In this document: positions 36,223 through 44,519 of the stretch, piece after piece | How the letters are laid out: each line of letters begins with the position of its first letter | Position numbering within the stretch: the stretch's first letter is position 1 | The notes under the pieces: model-generated | The model's database searches: none | Told to the model about the DNA's origin: nothing | Seen by the model: only the letters and a program-made list of their open reading frames with translations | Position numbers and translations under genes: made by a program | From: Betaproteobacteria bacterium | GTDB taxonomy: Bacteria > Pseudomonadota > Gammaproteobacteria > Burkholderiales > Eutrophovitaceae | DNA: 64,000 nucleotides | Assembly (NCBI GenBank): GCA_020354125.1 | Contig: CP070643.1 | Span: 1,927,292 to 1,991,291 of the forward strand | Direction: 5' to 3'

Positions 36223-37791
36223 TTACTCGGCGATCATGATCGGTTCGTTCTTCTCGAACTGCTCGCGCTCGCGCTCGCGCTCTTTGCTACCTGGTTTGGC
36301 CCTGCCAATGAGCAGTACCAACGGTATTGCCGCCAGTGCGCCAAGTGAGAGCATCAGAAAAGCCGTGTTGTAGCCTTTCATCGCCGCCTGTTTGTCGATC
36401 TCGCGTTCAATGATCGCGAGGCCCCGCTCGGAGCCAGCAGTGTAGTCACCGGCGTGACCGGGATATTGCAGCACTTGGTTGTAGGGAGTGACATGTTCCA
36501 CCATCTCGGCGCGACCCATCGCACCAACAACGACAAACAGCGCCAGAATTACAGACACGCCGATACTGCTGAACATGGTACGAATCAGGTTGAACACCGC
36601 AGTACCTTCATTGCGTTTGTTGGGCGCGAGCGTGGAGAACGCAACCATTTGTGCCGGAACCAGAATAACGCCGGCGCCAATACCGCCGAGAAAACCGGTC
36701 CACACAATCGGCCAGGTGCCAACGTCCACAGACCATTGCGACATTGCGGCGGTAGACAGACCGAGGCAAACAAACCCGAACACGATCATTGCCCGCGGAT
36801 CGACTTTATTCGCTATACGGCCGGTGATAAAAAATGCCAACAGGATGCCGACGCCGCGCGGCGACTGCAGCATGCCCACGGTGTCGATCGAGTAGCCACG
36901 CACGGTCTCGAGAAAAGTCGGCATCAATACCATTGGTGGAACCGTTAACAAGCCATAGAACGAAATCATGATCAGTGCGACAAAGAAGTTTCGCTGCAGA
37001 AACACACGCGGATCAAGAAACGGCTCGCGATGGGTCAACACATGCATGTTGAACATGTACAAGGAGATGGCTGCCAGACTGGCTTCGAAGATGATTTCAC
37101 CGGACTCGAACCAGTCGAGACGTTGGCCGCGGTCGAGCATCATCTGCAATGCGCCGATACCGACAGCGAGTGTAAGAAAACCGAACCAATCGAGCTTCTT
37201 GTTTGGATCGCGCTCGGTTTCAGGAAGAAACAACAATACGCCGATCAAGGCGAGCAGCCCGAACGGGATATTCAGGTAAAAAATGTAGCGCCAGGAAAAG
37301 TATTCCGTCAGGTAACCGCCGATAGTCGGTCCGAACACCGCGCCACACACCGAACCGATACCCCAGTAGGCCATGGCTTTGGCGTGCTGTTCCTCAGGAA
37401 AGGTATCGAGAATGATCGCCAGTGAAAGCGGGATCAGGAATGCGCCGCTCATGCCTTGAACGATGCGCGCCAGGACTTCCACCGTCAGGGAGTTGGCGGC
37501 ACCACACAATATAGAAGCTGCGGTGAAACCGGCCACGGCACCGACGAACACGCGTTTGCGCCCGAACCGGTCGGCCATCCATCCCGAGGTCGGGATCATG
37601 ATCGCCGATGCGACGATATAAGAGGTAATCACCCACGAGACCTGGTCCTGTGTCGCCGAAAACGTTCCCTGCATGTGCGGCAGGGCCACCGCGGCGATGG
37701 TCCAGTCAATCGAATACAACAGGCACGCGACCATCACTGACCCGGCCACAAGCAGCGGATGGCGCGGCATCTGCTGCGCCGCTGCGATCAT
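36223..37791 (-). CDS. emrB: EmrB/DHA2-family drug-efflux MFS transporter
   Basis: A 522-residue, fourteen-helix DHA2 transporter with SGWMADRFGRKRV (motif A) and GVFGP-type motif C in WGIGSVCGAVFGPTIGGYL. It exports hydrophobic toxic compounds with proton antiport, working with the membrane fusion protein that overlaps it by four bases. The C-terminus is unusually charged (KEREREREQFEKNE), encoded by a GCTCGC hexanucleotide repeat at 36261-36282. It is the last gene of the marR-emrA-emrB operon. An outer-membrane TolC is not encoded here. Confidence 0.93.
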   Translation of the reverse strand: MIAAAQQMPRHPLLVAGSVMVACLLYSIDWTIAAVALPHMQGTFSATQDQVSWVITSYIVASAIMIPTSGWMADRFGRKRVFVGAVAGFTAASILCGAANSLTVEVLARIVQGMSGAFLIPLSLAIILDTFPEEQHAKAMAYWGIGSVCGAVFGPTIGGYLTEYFSWRYIFYLNIPFGLLALIGVLLFLPETERDPNKKLDWFGFLTLAVGIGALQMMLDRGQRLDWFESGEIIFEASLAAISLYMFNMHVLTHREPFLDPRVFLQRNFFVALIMISFYGLLTVPPMVLMPTFLETVRGYSIDTVGMLQSPRGVGILLAFFITGRIANKVDPRAMIVFGFVCLGLSTAAMSQWSVDVGTWPIVWTGFLGGIGAGVILVPAQMVAFSTLAPNKRNEGTAVFNLIRTMFSSIGVSVILALFVVVGAMGRAEMVEHVTPYNQVLQYPGHAGDYTAGSERGLAIIEREIDKQAAMKGYNTAFLMLSLGALAAIPLVLLIGRAKPGSKEREREREQFEKNEPIMIAE

Positions 37792-38915
37792 TGTGAGGCG
37801 GCGGCGAGTGTCGGGTTAGGCTGCAGGAAGCCCGGCAAATAGCCGTTCTCGACCAGCGTGCGAATCGATCTCGGCAGACCGCGGCTTACGCCGGTGTCGA
37901 CACCCACCGTAACTGTCATACCAGCACGCAATCTGGGCATGCCTGCCGGTTGTTGAACCTGAATATGCACCGGAATGCGCTGCACCACCTTGACCCAGTT
38001 ACCGGTCGCGTTCTGCGGTGGCAACACTGCGAACTCTGCACCGGTTGCCGGCGCAATGGCAGTCACCACACCCGGCCAGTCAATATCCGGATACGCGTCT
38101 GCTACTACGTGCGCGCGCTGACCTTCGCGCATCCAGGTCAGCTGTGTTTCCTTGAAGTTGGCCTCGACCCAGAGCACGTCGCTGACGATGATGCTGAAGA
38201 TCGGCACGCCTTTGTCGACGTATTCCCCGGCTTGCAACTTCATATTGCTGATAATGCCAGACGCAGGTGCATAGGTATTTGAATCCTTCAGACCCAGGTC
38301 CGCCTCATCGTAGGCCGCCTTGGCCTCGAGGTAGCGCGGATGCCGCTCCGCCGGCAAGGAAGGATTGCCAAGCAGTCCGGCCAACACCCGGTTGGTGCGC
38401 TCTTCAACACTGGCCAGACGCACTTTTGCCACATCCAGATTGTGTTGTGCTTCGTCGAACTGATCGGCACGGCCCATGCCATGCTTCATCAGCGTTTTCT
38501 GCCGATCCAACTGTTTCGCCAGATACGCAATTCGTTGCGTCGCCTCACGCTTCTCCAGCATGGTGGCGCGGTATTCCGCCTTGAGCGACGCGACTTCGGT
38601 GCGCACCATATCCATCTGTGCCTCGGCACGGCGTTGCTTCACTTCGTATCCGGCATGCTCCAGCCCGAACAGCAACGCGCCTTTCTGAACGTACTGGTTG
38701 TCTTCGACCTCAACATTGCTGACCCGGCCATCTAGTTCGGAACTGACAGCAATGATGTCGGCTTTCACATAGGCGTTCTCGGTCTCGACTCGTTCGCCGC
38801 CGTGCGCATAGATGTACAGGCCCGCCAGCGCCACCGCCACCGGAACGACGACGATGAAAACCAAGCGCAGCAGCCAATGCATTGCAATGACAGCAGTTTC
38901 CTTGGCGCCGGTCAT
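37788..38915 (-). CDS. emrA: EmrA/HlyD-family membrane fusion protein
   Basis: A 375-residue periplasmic adaptor with one N-terminal helix (about residues 12-32). It has a lipoyl-like half-motif (VSSELDGRVSNVEVEDNQYVQKG), a coiled-coil hairpin (about 80-200) and the second lipoyl half (APASGIISNMKLQAGEYVDKGVPIF), followed by the beta-barrel region. It links EmrB to an outer-membrane channel. It overlaps both emrB and the MarR gene by four bases each, giving strict translational coupling. Confidence 0.93.
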   Translation of the reverse strand: MTGAKETAVIAMHWLLRLVFIVVVPVAVALAGLYIYAHGGERVETENAYVKADIIAVSSELDGRVSNVEVEDNQYVQKGALLFGLEHAGYEVKQRRAEAQMDMVRTEVASLKAEYRATMLEKREATQRIAYLAKQLDRQKTLMKHGMGRADQFDEAQHNLDVAKVRLASVEERTNRVLAGLLGNPSLPAERHPRYLEAKAAYDEADLGLKDSNTYAPASGIISNMKLQAGEYVDKGVPIFSIIVSDVLWVEANFKETQLTWMREGQRAHVVADAYPDIDWPGVVTAIAPATGAEFAVLPPQNATGNWVKVVQRIPVHIQVQQPAGMPRLRAGMTVTVGVDTGVSRGLPRSIRTLVENGYLPGFLQPNPTLAAASQ

Positions 38916-39469
38916 GAGTACTGCCCCTTGGCGCGCACGCCATTTCGATTCGAGCCATTTCTGACGGACCCGCTCCTGGCCGACGCGGTGCCAATTGCCC
39001 CGTTGCGATTCGAACCGTTACGAACAGAACCGTTCTCGCCACCACCCAGATTCGCCTTGACCGCTAGCAGGGTGTCGACAAACTGCGTTTGCTGATCGCG
39101 CGTCAGACCGGCCAGAGCATCACGGCGTAGCTCCGCCGCCGCCTCGCGCATGGCTTTCATGGCGGGATCAACTTCTTCGGTCAGAAATACCCGTTTGGCG
39201 CGCCGGTCGTCGCTATGCTCCTCGCGCCGAATCCAACCGTTGGATTCGAGGCGGTCGAGCAATCGGCCCAGCGTTGGTTTTTCAATCTCGAGAATGTCGG
39301 CGAGCTCGGTCTGGGTGACGCCGTCGTTACGGTAGAGATGGGTGAGTACCCACCACTGAGACCGTGTCAAACCCAGCGCCTTCATGCGCCGATCGTAAGT
39401 GGCGCGCAACAGCCGCGCGACGTCGTGCAGGATAAAACCAAAATTTCTCGATAAATCTTCGCGTTGCAC
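38912..39469 (-). CDS. MarR-family repressor of the emr operon
   Basis: A 185-residue winged-helix regulator of the MarR/MprA type: GLTRSQWWVLTHLYRNDG, TQTELADILEIEKPTLGRLLDRLE (recognition helix) and WIRREEHSDDRRAKRVFLTEE (wing). It heads the operon and overlaps emrA by four bases, so it most likely represses marR-emrAB and is released by effluxed compounds. The last 35 residues are a low-complexity tail of five-residue units (NGSVR, NGSNR and variants) not seen in usual MarR proteins, encoded by a 15-nt tandem repeat. Confidence 0.93.
   Translation of the reverse strand: MQREDLSRNFGFILHDVARLLRATYDRRMKALGLTRSQWWVLTHLYRNDGVTQTELADILEIEKPTLGRLLDRLESNGWIRREEHSDDRRAKRVFLTEEVDPAMKAMREAAAELRRDALAGLTRDQQTQFVDTLLAVKANLGGGENGSVRNGSNRNGAIGTASARSGSVRNGSNRNGVRAKGQYS
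38931..39035. repeat. Degenerate 15-nt tandem repeat in the MarR gene
   Basis: Seven 15-base units in register. The best-conserved two are CGATTCGAGCCATTT and CGATTCGAACCGTTA, sixty bases apart. They encode pentapeptide repeats in the C-terminal tail of the repressor. The units keep the reading frame. Confidence 0.6.
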
Positions 39470-39499
39470 GGATCACCCTGCTTTTACTGAACAGTCAGG

Positions 39500-39529
39500 T
39501 AGACAACCATTCTGGCATTTAGTTGCCTA
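39500..39529. promoter_or_regulatory. Candidate MarR operator in the divergent emr/dehydratase region
   Basis: Two inverted copies of a GTTGYCTA half-site (TAGACAAC at 39500-39507 and GTTGCCTA at 39522-39529) with a 14-base spacer lie 31 bases upstream of the MarR gene. An AT-rich tract (39536-39575), plausible for divergent promoters, follows. Autoregulation by the adjacent MarR protein is inferred from position and symmetry. Confidence 0.35.
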
Positions 39530-39711
39530 GCTCATTATATATGATAGTAATAATATATCTAGCTAAATATAAGCCAGACACACGTCTTGGACGCGGTACC
39601 ATTTTTCTTTACAAATCAGTGCCTACGAAGAAACGTCCCGCCTACCGGCGGCCGCCGCCACAAAAGCACCTGCTGACGACCGTTACAGGCCTTACGGGAA
39701 GAAGGAAAACT

Positions 39712-40920
39712 ATGAAAATCAATGCGATAGAAACGATTAACCTGGAAGAATTCCCCAACGTGCTATGGGTCCATGTCCACACCGACGAGGGCATCGTCGG
39801 ACTCGGCGAGACGTTCTACGCGGTGGAACCTGCCATCGCCCATATTCACCAGACTATTGCGCCTTACCTTCTCGGGCAGGACCCGCTGCAAATCGACAAA
39901 CACAGCCGGCACATGCTCTACAACTACCTTGGCTTCAAGTCGGTGGGCGCCGAGATGCGCGCGGGTTCGGCGATTGACATCGCCTTGTGGGACATTCTCG
40001 GTCAGGTCAGCAACCAGCCGATCTATCAGTTGCTCGGCGGCGCCAGCCGCGAAAAGGTACGCGCGTACAACACTTGCGCCGGCTACCAGTACGTGCGCGC
40101 CAAATCAGAACAGGGAACCGCCAACTTCGGAATGCCCGGTGATAGCGGCAAATACCAGCCGTACGAGGACCTGGTGGGCTTCATGAAATACGCGGACGAA
40201 CTGGCAATCTCGTTACTCGAAGAAGGTTATACCGGGATGAAGATCTGGCCTTTCGACGAATATGCCGAAGCGAGTAATGGCACCTACATCTCCAGCGCCG
40301 ACCTAAAAACCGCAATGCGACCGTTCGAAAAAATCCGAAAGGCGGTCGGCGACAAAATGGGTATCCACGTCGAGTTTCATTCGCTGTGGAACCTGCCCAC
40401 CGCAATTAAGATTGCCAAAGCGCTCGAGCAGTTTGATCCGTTCTGGTACGAAGACCCGATAAAGATGGACAACCTCGATGCCATCGCCGAGTACGCCCAC
40501 CGCACCAATGTCTGGGTCACTGCCAGCGAGACACTGGCTACCCGCTGGGCATTCCGCGATCTGTTCGAGAAACGTGCAGTCTCGGTATGCATGTTCGACG
40601 TTGGCTGGACAGGTGGTATTTCGGAAGCAAAGAAAATCTCGACCATGGCCGAGGCCTACCAGTTGCCGATCGCGCCGCACGACTGCACTGGCCCGATCTT
40701 GTTGACCTCGTCGGTGCACTTGTCGATGAACTGTCCCAACACCCTGGTGCAGGAAGTGGTGCGCGCGTTCTACACAGACTGGTATGGCAAGCTCGTCACC
40801 CAGCTGCCGCCGCTGGAGAACGGTTACATCAGTGCACCGCAAGGCCCCGGTCTCGGAACGAAGCTACAACCCGACGTTTTGAAACGTAAAGACGCCCACA
40901 TTCGTATATCGAAGCTCTGA
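39712..40920 (+). CDS. Mandelate racemase/muconate lactonizing family sugar-acid dehydratase-like enzyme
   Basis: A 402-residue enolase-superfamily enzyme. ATG 39712 has AAGGA six to seven bases upstream; the upstream codons are not conserved in type. After the capping domain, the barrel shows GMKIWPFDEY (catalytic Lys region), GIHVEFHSLWN, WYEDPIKMDN and TASETLA (three acidic metal ligands) and IAPHDCTGPI (catalytic His region). Members dehydrate sugar acids or racemise acids using Mg2+. The following UxaA-type genes on the same strand suggest a sugar-acid dehydratase, but the exact substrate is unknown. A terminator follows. Confidence 0.88.
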   Translation: MKINAIETINLEEFPNVLWVHVHTDEGIVGLGETFYAVEPAIAHIHQTIAPYLLGQDPLQIDKHSRHMLYNYLGFKSVGAEMRAGSAIDIALWDILGQVSNQPIYQLLGGASREKVRAYNTCAGYQYVRAKSEQGTANFGMPGDSGKYQPYEDLVGFMKYADELAISLLEEGYTGMKIWPFDEYAEASNGTYISSADLKTAMRPFEKIRKAVGDKMGIHVEFHSLWNLPTAIKIAKALEQFDPFWYEDPIKMDNLDAIAEYAHRTNVWVTASETLATRWAFRDLFEKRAVSVCMFDVGWTGGISEAKKISTMAEAYQLPIAPHDCTGPILLTSSVHLSMNCPNTLVQEVVRAFYTDWYGKLVTQLPPLENGYISAPQGPGLGTKLQPDVLKRKDAHIRISKL

Positions 40921-40941
40921 GTCTGATTCCAAAAACCAACT

Positions 40942-40964
40942 CTCGCCGCGGTGAGTGCTTTTTT
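40942..40964 (+). terminator. Intrinsic terminator after the enolase-superfamily gene
   Basis: A short stem (CTCGC/GTGAG with one wobble pair, loop CGCG) is followed by TGCTTTTTT, 21 bases past the stop. The T tract makes termination likely, although the stem is short. It would partly separate this gene from the downstream UxaA pair. Confidence 0.5.
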
Positions 40965-41096
40965 GAAGTAAGCGGCGCGACAATCGACGCGGGTATCTTG
41001 GATTTGGATGTTGAGAATATGCAAGATGAAATCAGAAGTGTTTTCAGAAGTTCTAATTGTTTTCCTCCGCGGCCTCTGCGGTGAGAGCTTCTAGAT

Positions 41097-41423
41097 ATGA
41101 ATGATAAAGAACGAAAGACCGATTCACGGGTGCTGCTCATGGCACCTGATGACAATGTCGCCATTGCCAAGACCGATCTTGCCGCCAGCACCACTTTGCA
41201 GGTGATGGGATCAGACATCACGCTGCGTGACAAAGTGCTCACCGGACATAAGTTCGCCTTTATGCCAGTCGCAAAAGGGGCGACGATCGTCAAATACGGC
41301 GCCCCCATCGGCATCGCCACGCAGGACATTGTGCCGGGCGAGTCGATGCATCTTCATAACATCGCCAGCGACTACATCCCGACCTACACGCTGGACGAGG
41401 GCCACCAGTTCCTGGAGGAATAA
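41097..41423 (+). CDS. UxaA-family dehydratase small subunit (SAF domain)
   Basis: A 108-residue protein equal to the N-terminal SAF domain of altronate/galactarate dehydratases (VLLMAPDDNVAIAKTDL, HKFAFMPVAKGATIVKYG, PIGIATQDIVPGE). In split versions it pairs with the large catalytic chain, which follows five bases downstream. The ribosome site is weak. The same split form occurs in sulfolactate lyase SuyAB, so the pair could act on sugar acids or sulfolactate. Neighbouring genes favour a sugar acid. Confidence 0.88.
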   Translation: MNDKERKTDSRVLLMAPDDNVAIAKTDLAASTTLQVMGSDITLRDKVLTGHKFAFMPVAKGATIVKYGAPIGIATQDIVPGESMHLHNIASDYIPTYTLDEGHQFLEE

Positions 41424-41428
41424 CAACC

Positions 41429-42625
41429 ATGATCAATACTTATCTGCGCGCCGATGGACGCAAAGGCATTCGCAACACCGTCGTCGTCGGTTATCTGGTC
41501 GAATGCGCGCACCACGTTTCACGCGAGATCGTCCATGACTACCGGGAGCAAGGCGTTCACCTGATCGGTTTTCCCGGTTGCTTTCCAAACGCCTACGCCC
41601 ACAAGATGATGGAAAGTCTTTGTACCCATCCCAACGTCGGTGCTGTGCTGCTGGTTTCGCTCGGGTGCGAAGGGTTCAACAAAAGCAAGCTCATCGAGAC
41701 TGTCCGACGATCCGGCCGTCCGGTCAAACTGATCGGCATTCAGGACACCGGCGGCACACGCAAGTCGATCGCCGATGGCAAAGCGTGGATTGAGCAGACA
41801 ATTAATCAGTTGCAGACCACACCACGTGCACCGATGGCTATCGAGGAACTGACGGTTGGCACCATATGCGGCGGCTCTGATGCCACCAGCGGACTCACCG
41901 CCAACCCTGCCATGGGGCGCGCTTTCGATTTTCTCGTTGAGCAGAATGCAACCTGCATCTTTGAGGAGACCGGCGAATTGATCGGCATGGAACACTGGAT
42001 GGCCAAGCGCGCCGAAAACCCTGCACTCGGCCAGGAAATCGTCAAGACAGTTGCCAAGGCGGCAAAGTATTACGCCGCGTTCGGCCATGCGAGTATCGGC
42101 CCCGGCAATGCCGACGGGGGCCTCACGACGATCGAGGAAAAATCTCTTGGCGCCTACGCCAAATCCGGTCAGTCCGTCATTTCCGGCATTATCAAGCCGG
42201 GTGACGTTCCGGTACGCGGCGGTTTGTATCTGCTAGACGTAGTACCTGACGGCGAACCCAAGTTTGGCTTTCCCAATATCGTCGATAACGCTGAAATCGC
42301 CGAACTCATGGCTTGCGGCAGTCACCTAAGCCTGTTTTCAACCGGGCGCGGTTCGGTGGTCGGTTCGGCAATCTCACCGGTGATCAAGGTGTGCGCAAAC
42401 CCGGATACTTACAAACGTATGGGCGAAGATATGGACGTCGATGCCGGCCGCATCCTCGAAGGCCGTGCCACACTGGATGAAGTCGGTCGCGAAATTTATG
42501 ACCTTATTCTTCGTGTGGCTAACGGCGAGAAAACAAAGTCCGAGGAACTCGGACATCAGGAATTCATTCTGACGTACAAGACCTTCGAGCCGGTCGGGCC
42601 GGCGTGTCTGCCGTCGGCCGCGTGA
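41429..42625 (+). CDS. UxaA-family dehydratase large catalytic subunit
   Basis: A 398-residue protein matching the C-terminal domain of altronate/galactarate dehydratase. It has RADGRKGIRNTVVVGYLVEC at the start, an FPGCFPNAYAHKM block, TVGTICGGSDATSGLTANP, FEETGELIG and GHASIGPGNADGGLTTIEEK. The ribosome site GGAGG lies in the end of the small-subunit gene, so the two are coupled. It eliminates water from an alpha,beta-dihydroxy acid, probably with Fe2+ or Mg2+. Substrate unresolved. Confidence 0.9.
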   Translation: MINTYLRADGRKGIRNTVVVGYLVECAHHVSREIVHDYREQGVHLIGFPGCFPNAYAHKMMESLCTHPNVGAVLLVSLGCEGFNKSKLIETVRRSGRPVKLIGIQDTGGTRKSIADGKAWIEQTINQLQTTPRAPMAIEELTVGTICGGSDATSGLTANPAMGRAFDFLVEQNATCIFEETGELIGMEHWMAKRAENPALGQEIVKTVAKAAKYYAAFGHASIGPGNADGGLTTIEEKSLGAYAKSGQSVISGIIKPGDVPVRGGLYLLDVVPDGEPKFGFPNIVDNAEIAELMACGSHLSLFSTGRGSVVGSAISPVIKVCANPDTYKRMGEDMDVDAGRILEGRATLDEVGREIYDLILRVANGEKTKSEELGHQEFILTYKTFEPVGPACLPSAA

Positions 42626-42907
42626 CCAGGACAAGACTTTTTTCGCGGAATGCGCGTACCGAGACCGCACTTCTGAAACAATCCGTTGTCACAGTCACCT
42701 ACATCACGCAGGAAAACGCGTTGCTATGTCAAAATCCGAAATCACTGGCCGGTCCAACCCGAGCCCGCGTGACTTCATTGATGCCGAAAAGATGCCTGGT
42801 GCGTCGCCAGTCGACGACAAACCACACGTTTAATCAGGAAATGCACCCGATGGTGCAAGGCACAGTACAACAGACTGACCAACTGATTCCATCACCAGGA
42901 GTACGCA

Positions 42908-43798
42908 ATGGAAGCCGTTGAGAAACGTGTCGTCGTTGTACTCGCCGACATCAGCGGGTACACCAAATTCATGGTCGAGAACCAGATGTCTGCGGTGCAC
43001 GGCCAGCAGTGCATTACCTATCTAATCGAGACACTGATCCGTGAAATCGACTTGCCATTGCGCTTGCAGGAAATCGAGGGCGATGCGCTGTTCCTTTATG
43101 CCGAGGATCCCGGAAGTGACGCCGGCTGGCAGGACGTATTGCAGCAGGTCCCGACAAAGCTGATGCGATTTTTCGATGCCTTTTATGAGGGCGCCGTACT
43201 CGGGGCGGAAGCCACACCGTGCGAATGCGCCATTTGCAGGAACAGTGACGAGCTGGCACTGAAGATCGTAGTCCACGCAGGTACAGCCGTGTTTCACAAG
43301 ATTGGCGGCTTCAATAAGGTCTCCGGGCCAGACGTGATTCTCGCCCACCGTCTTCTGAAGAACTCAGTGGTGGAAAAAGAGTACCTGCTGCTGAGCGAAG
43401 CCGCGCACTCAACGGTCGGACAGCATATGGAAGGCCCCTTCCAGTCGGTGACGGAAACATACGACGGCTTCGGCGACGTCAACACGTTTGTTCGAATCAA
43501 TAACGACCTCAAGGAAGAACAACGTAACGCCCTTTACGAAAGGCCGCGCGCGTCGCTGGTTGCTCGTGCCGAACTGTATAGCCTCGCTGCCATCGGCGGT
43601 CTGTTCCCGGCGCTGATCAAACACCTTCGCAATCCCGTCTTCGAGACGCGCTTGCCGAGACGTGTCGGTTTCGCGTTGACGATGGTGGTGCGCGCACCGA
43701 TGATGGTGATGATGTACCTGATTGGCACGCCGCGGCGACTGCTTGCGCGACGCGCCGAACGCAACGAGGTACTGCGGAGCAAAACAGAATCAACCTGA
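42908..43798 (+). CDS. DUF2652 protein with adenylate-cyclase-like fold
   Basis: A 296-residue protein with a strong ribosome site (AGGAG). The opening VVVVLADISGYTKFMVEN and the later QEIEGDALFLYA resemble class III nucleotidyl cyclase domains, as in DUF2652. Whether the catalytic metal and base-recognition residues are complete is unclear, so cAMP synthesis cannot be claimed. Four Cys/His-rich residues (PCECAICRN) form a possible metal site. The C-terminus has a hydrophobic helix (about 255-275) that may bind membrane. Confidence 0.75.
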   Translation: MEAVEKRVVVVLADISGYTKFMVENQMSAVHGQQCITYLIETLIREIDLPLRLQEIEGDALFLYAEDPGSDAGWQDVLQQVPTKLMRFFDAFYEGAVLGAEATPCECAICRNSDELALKIVVHAGTAVFHKIGGFNKVSGPDVILAHRLLKNSVVEKEYLLLSEAAHSTVGQHMEGPFQSVTETYDGFGDVNTFVRINNDLKEEQRNALYERPRASLVARAELYSLAAIGGLFPALIKHLRNPVFETRLPRRVGFALTMVVRAPMMVMMYLIGTPRRLLARRAERNEVLRSKTEST

Positions 43799-43976
43799 CG
43801 TGTCTCCGCGTGTGGCAGGCCGAGGGCCACGGGAACCAGGTCGTGACCATTGTGTCAAACGAGCCTGCCCGTTTGTGACCAGTGATGTGTTTCTTGTCGA
43901 TCGGCATTGCATTGCGATCGCCGCGGCGAAGCTTACAGAAACAAGGCCCACAGAAAAACAGATTCAGGAGAGAATC

Positions 43977-44399
43977 ATGAACTTGTTGACCCGAACCATA
44001 GTAATCGGCGCTTTGATGGTGTTTGTCGCCCCAGCGACGTTTGCCAGGACACCGGCGCCGAGCGATGCCGAGGTCTACATTATTTCGCCGCAAGACGGTG
44101 ACACCGTAACCAGTCCGGTCACAGTGAAATTCGGGCTGAGAGGCATGGGTGTCGCGCCGGCCGGCGTCGACACGCCTAATACTGGCCATCACCACCTGCT
44201 AATCGATACCGGCCCGCCTGCGCTCAACGCACCGATTCCGGCCGATGACAATCACAAACACTTCGGTGGCGGCCAGACCGAGACCGTCATTGAACTGGCG
44301 CCAGGCAAGCACACGCTACAACTCATCATGGGTGATAAGCTGCACTTTCCCCACGAACCGCCGGTGATGTCACGCAAGATCACAATTACCGTTAAATAG
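43977..44399 (+). CDS. Exported DUF4399 protein
   Basis: A 140-residue protein with a signal peptide (MNLLTRTIVIGALMVFVAP, then ATFA-R) and good ribosome site CAGGAG. The mature part is the DUF4399 beta-sandwich: VYIISPQDGDTVTSPVTVKFGLRGMGVAPAG in two pieces, GHHHLLID, FGGGQTET and the LAPGKHTLQL strand. The His cluster suggests metal binding. Function is unknown. It starts 178 bases after the DUF2652 gene. Confidence 0.88.
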   Translation: MNLLTRTIVIGALMVFVAPATFARTPAPSDAEVYIISPQDGDTVTSPVTVKFGLRGMGVAPAGVDTPNTGHHHLLIDTGPPALNAPIPADDNHKHFGGGQTETVIELAPGKHTLQLIMGDKLHFPHEPPVMSRKITITVK

Positions 44400-44519
44400 T
44401 CTCCCGGCAAAAGACAGACAACCTAAAGCCTACCGCACCAGCCTGCACGAACCAAACACGTCGGACAAACTGACTGGGCAGCTGGTCCCTACGCTTTCGA
44501 GAAGGCCTGCGCTTCATTG

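Noticed and set aside
42604..42921. 105-codon frame between the UxaA large subunit and DUF2652 genes
   Set aside because: No ribosome site, no recognisable pattern, biased composition; it bridges two genes in a different frame.
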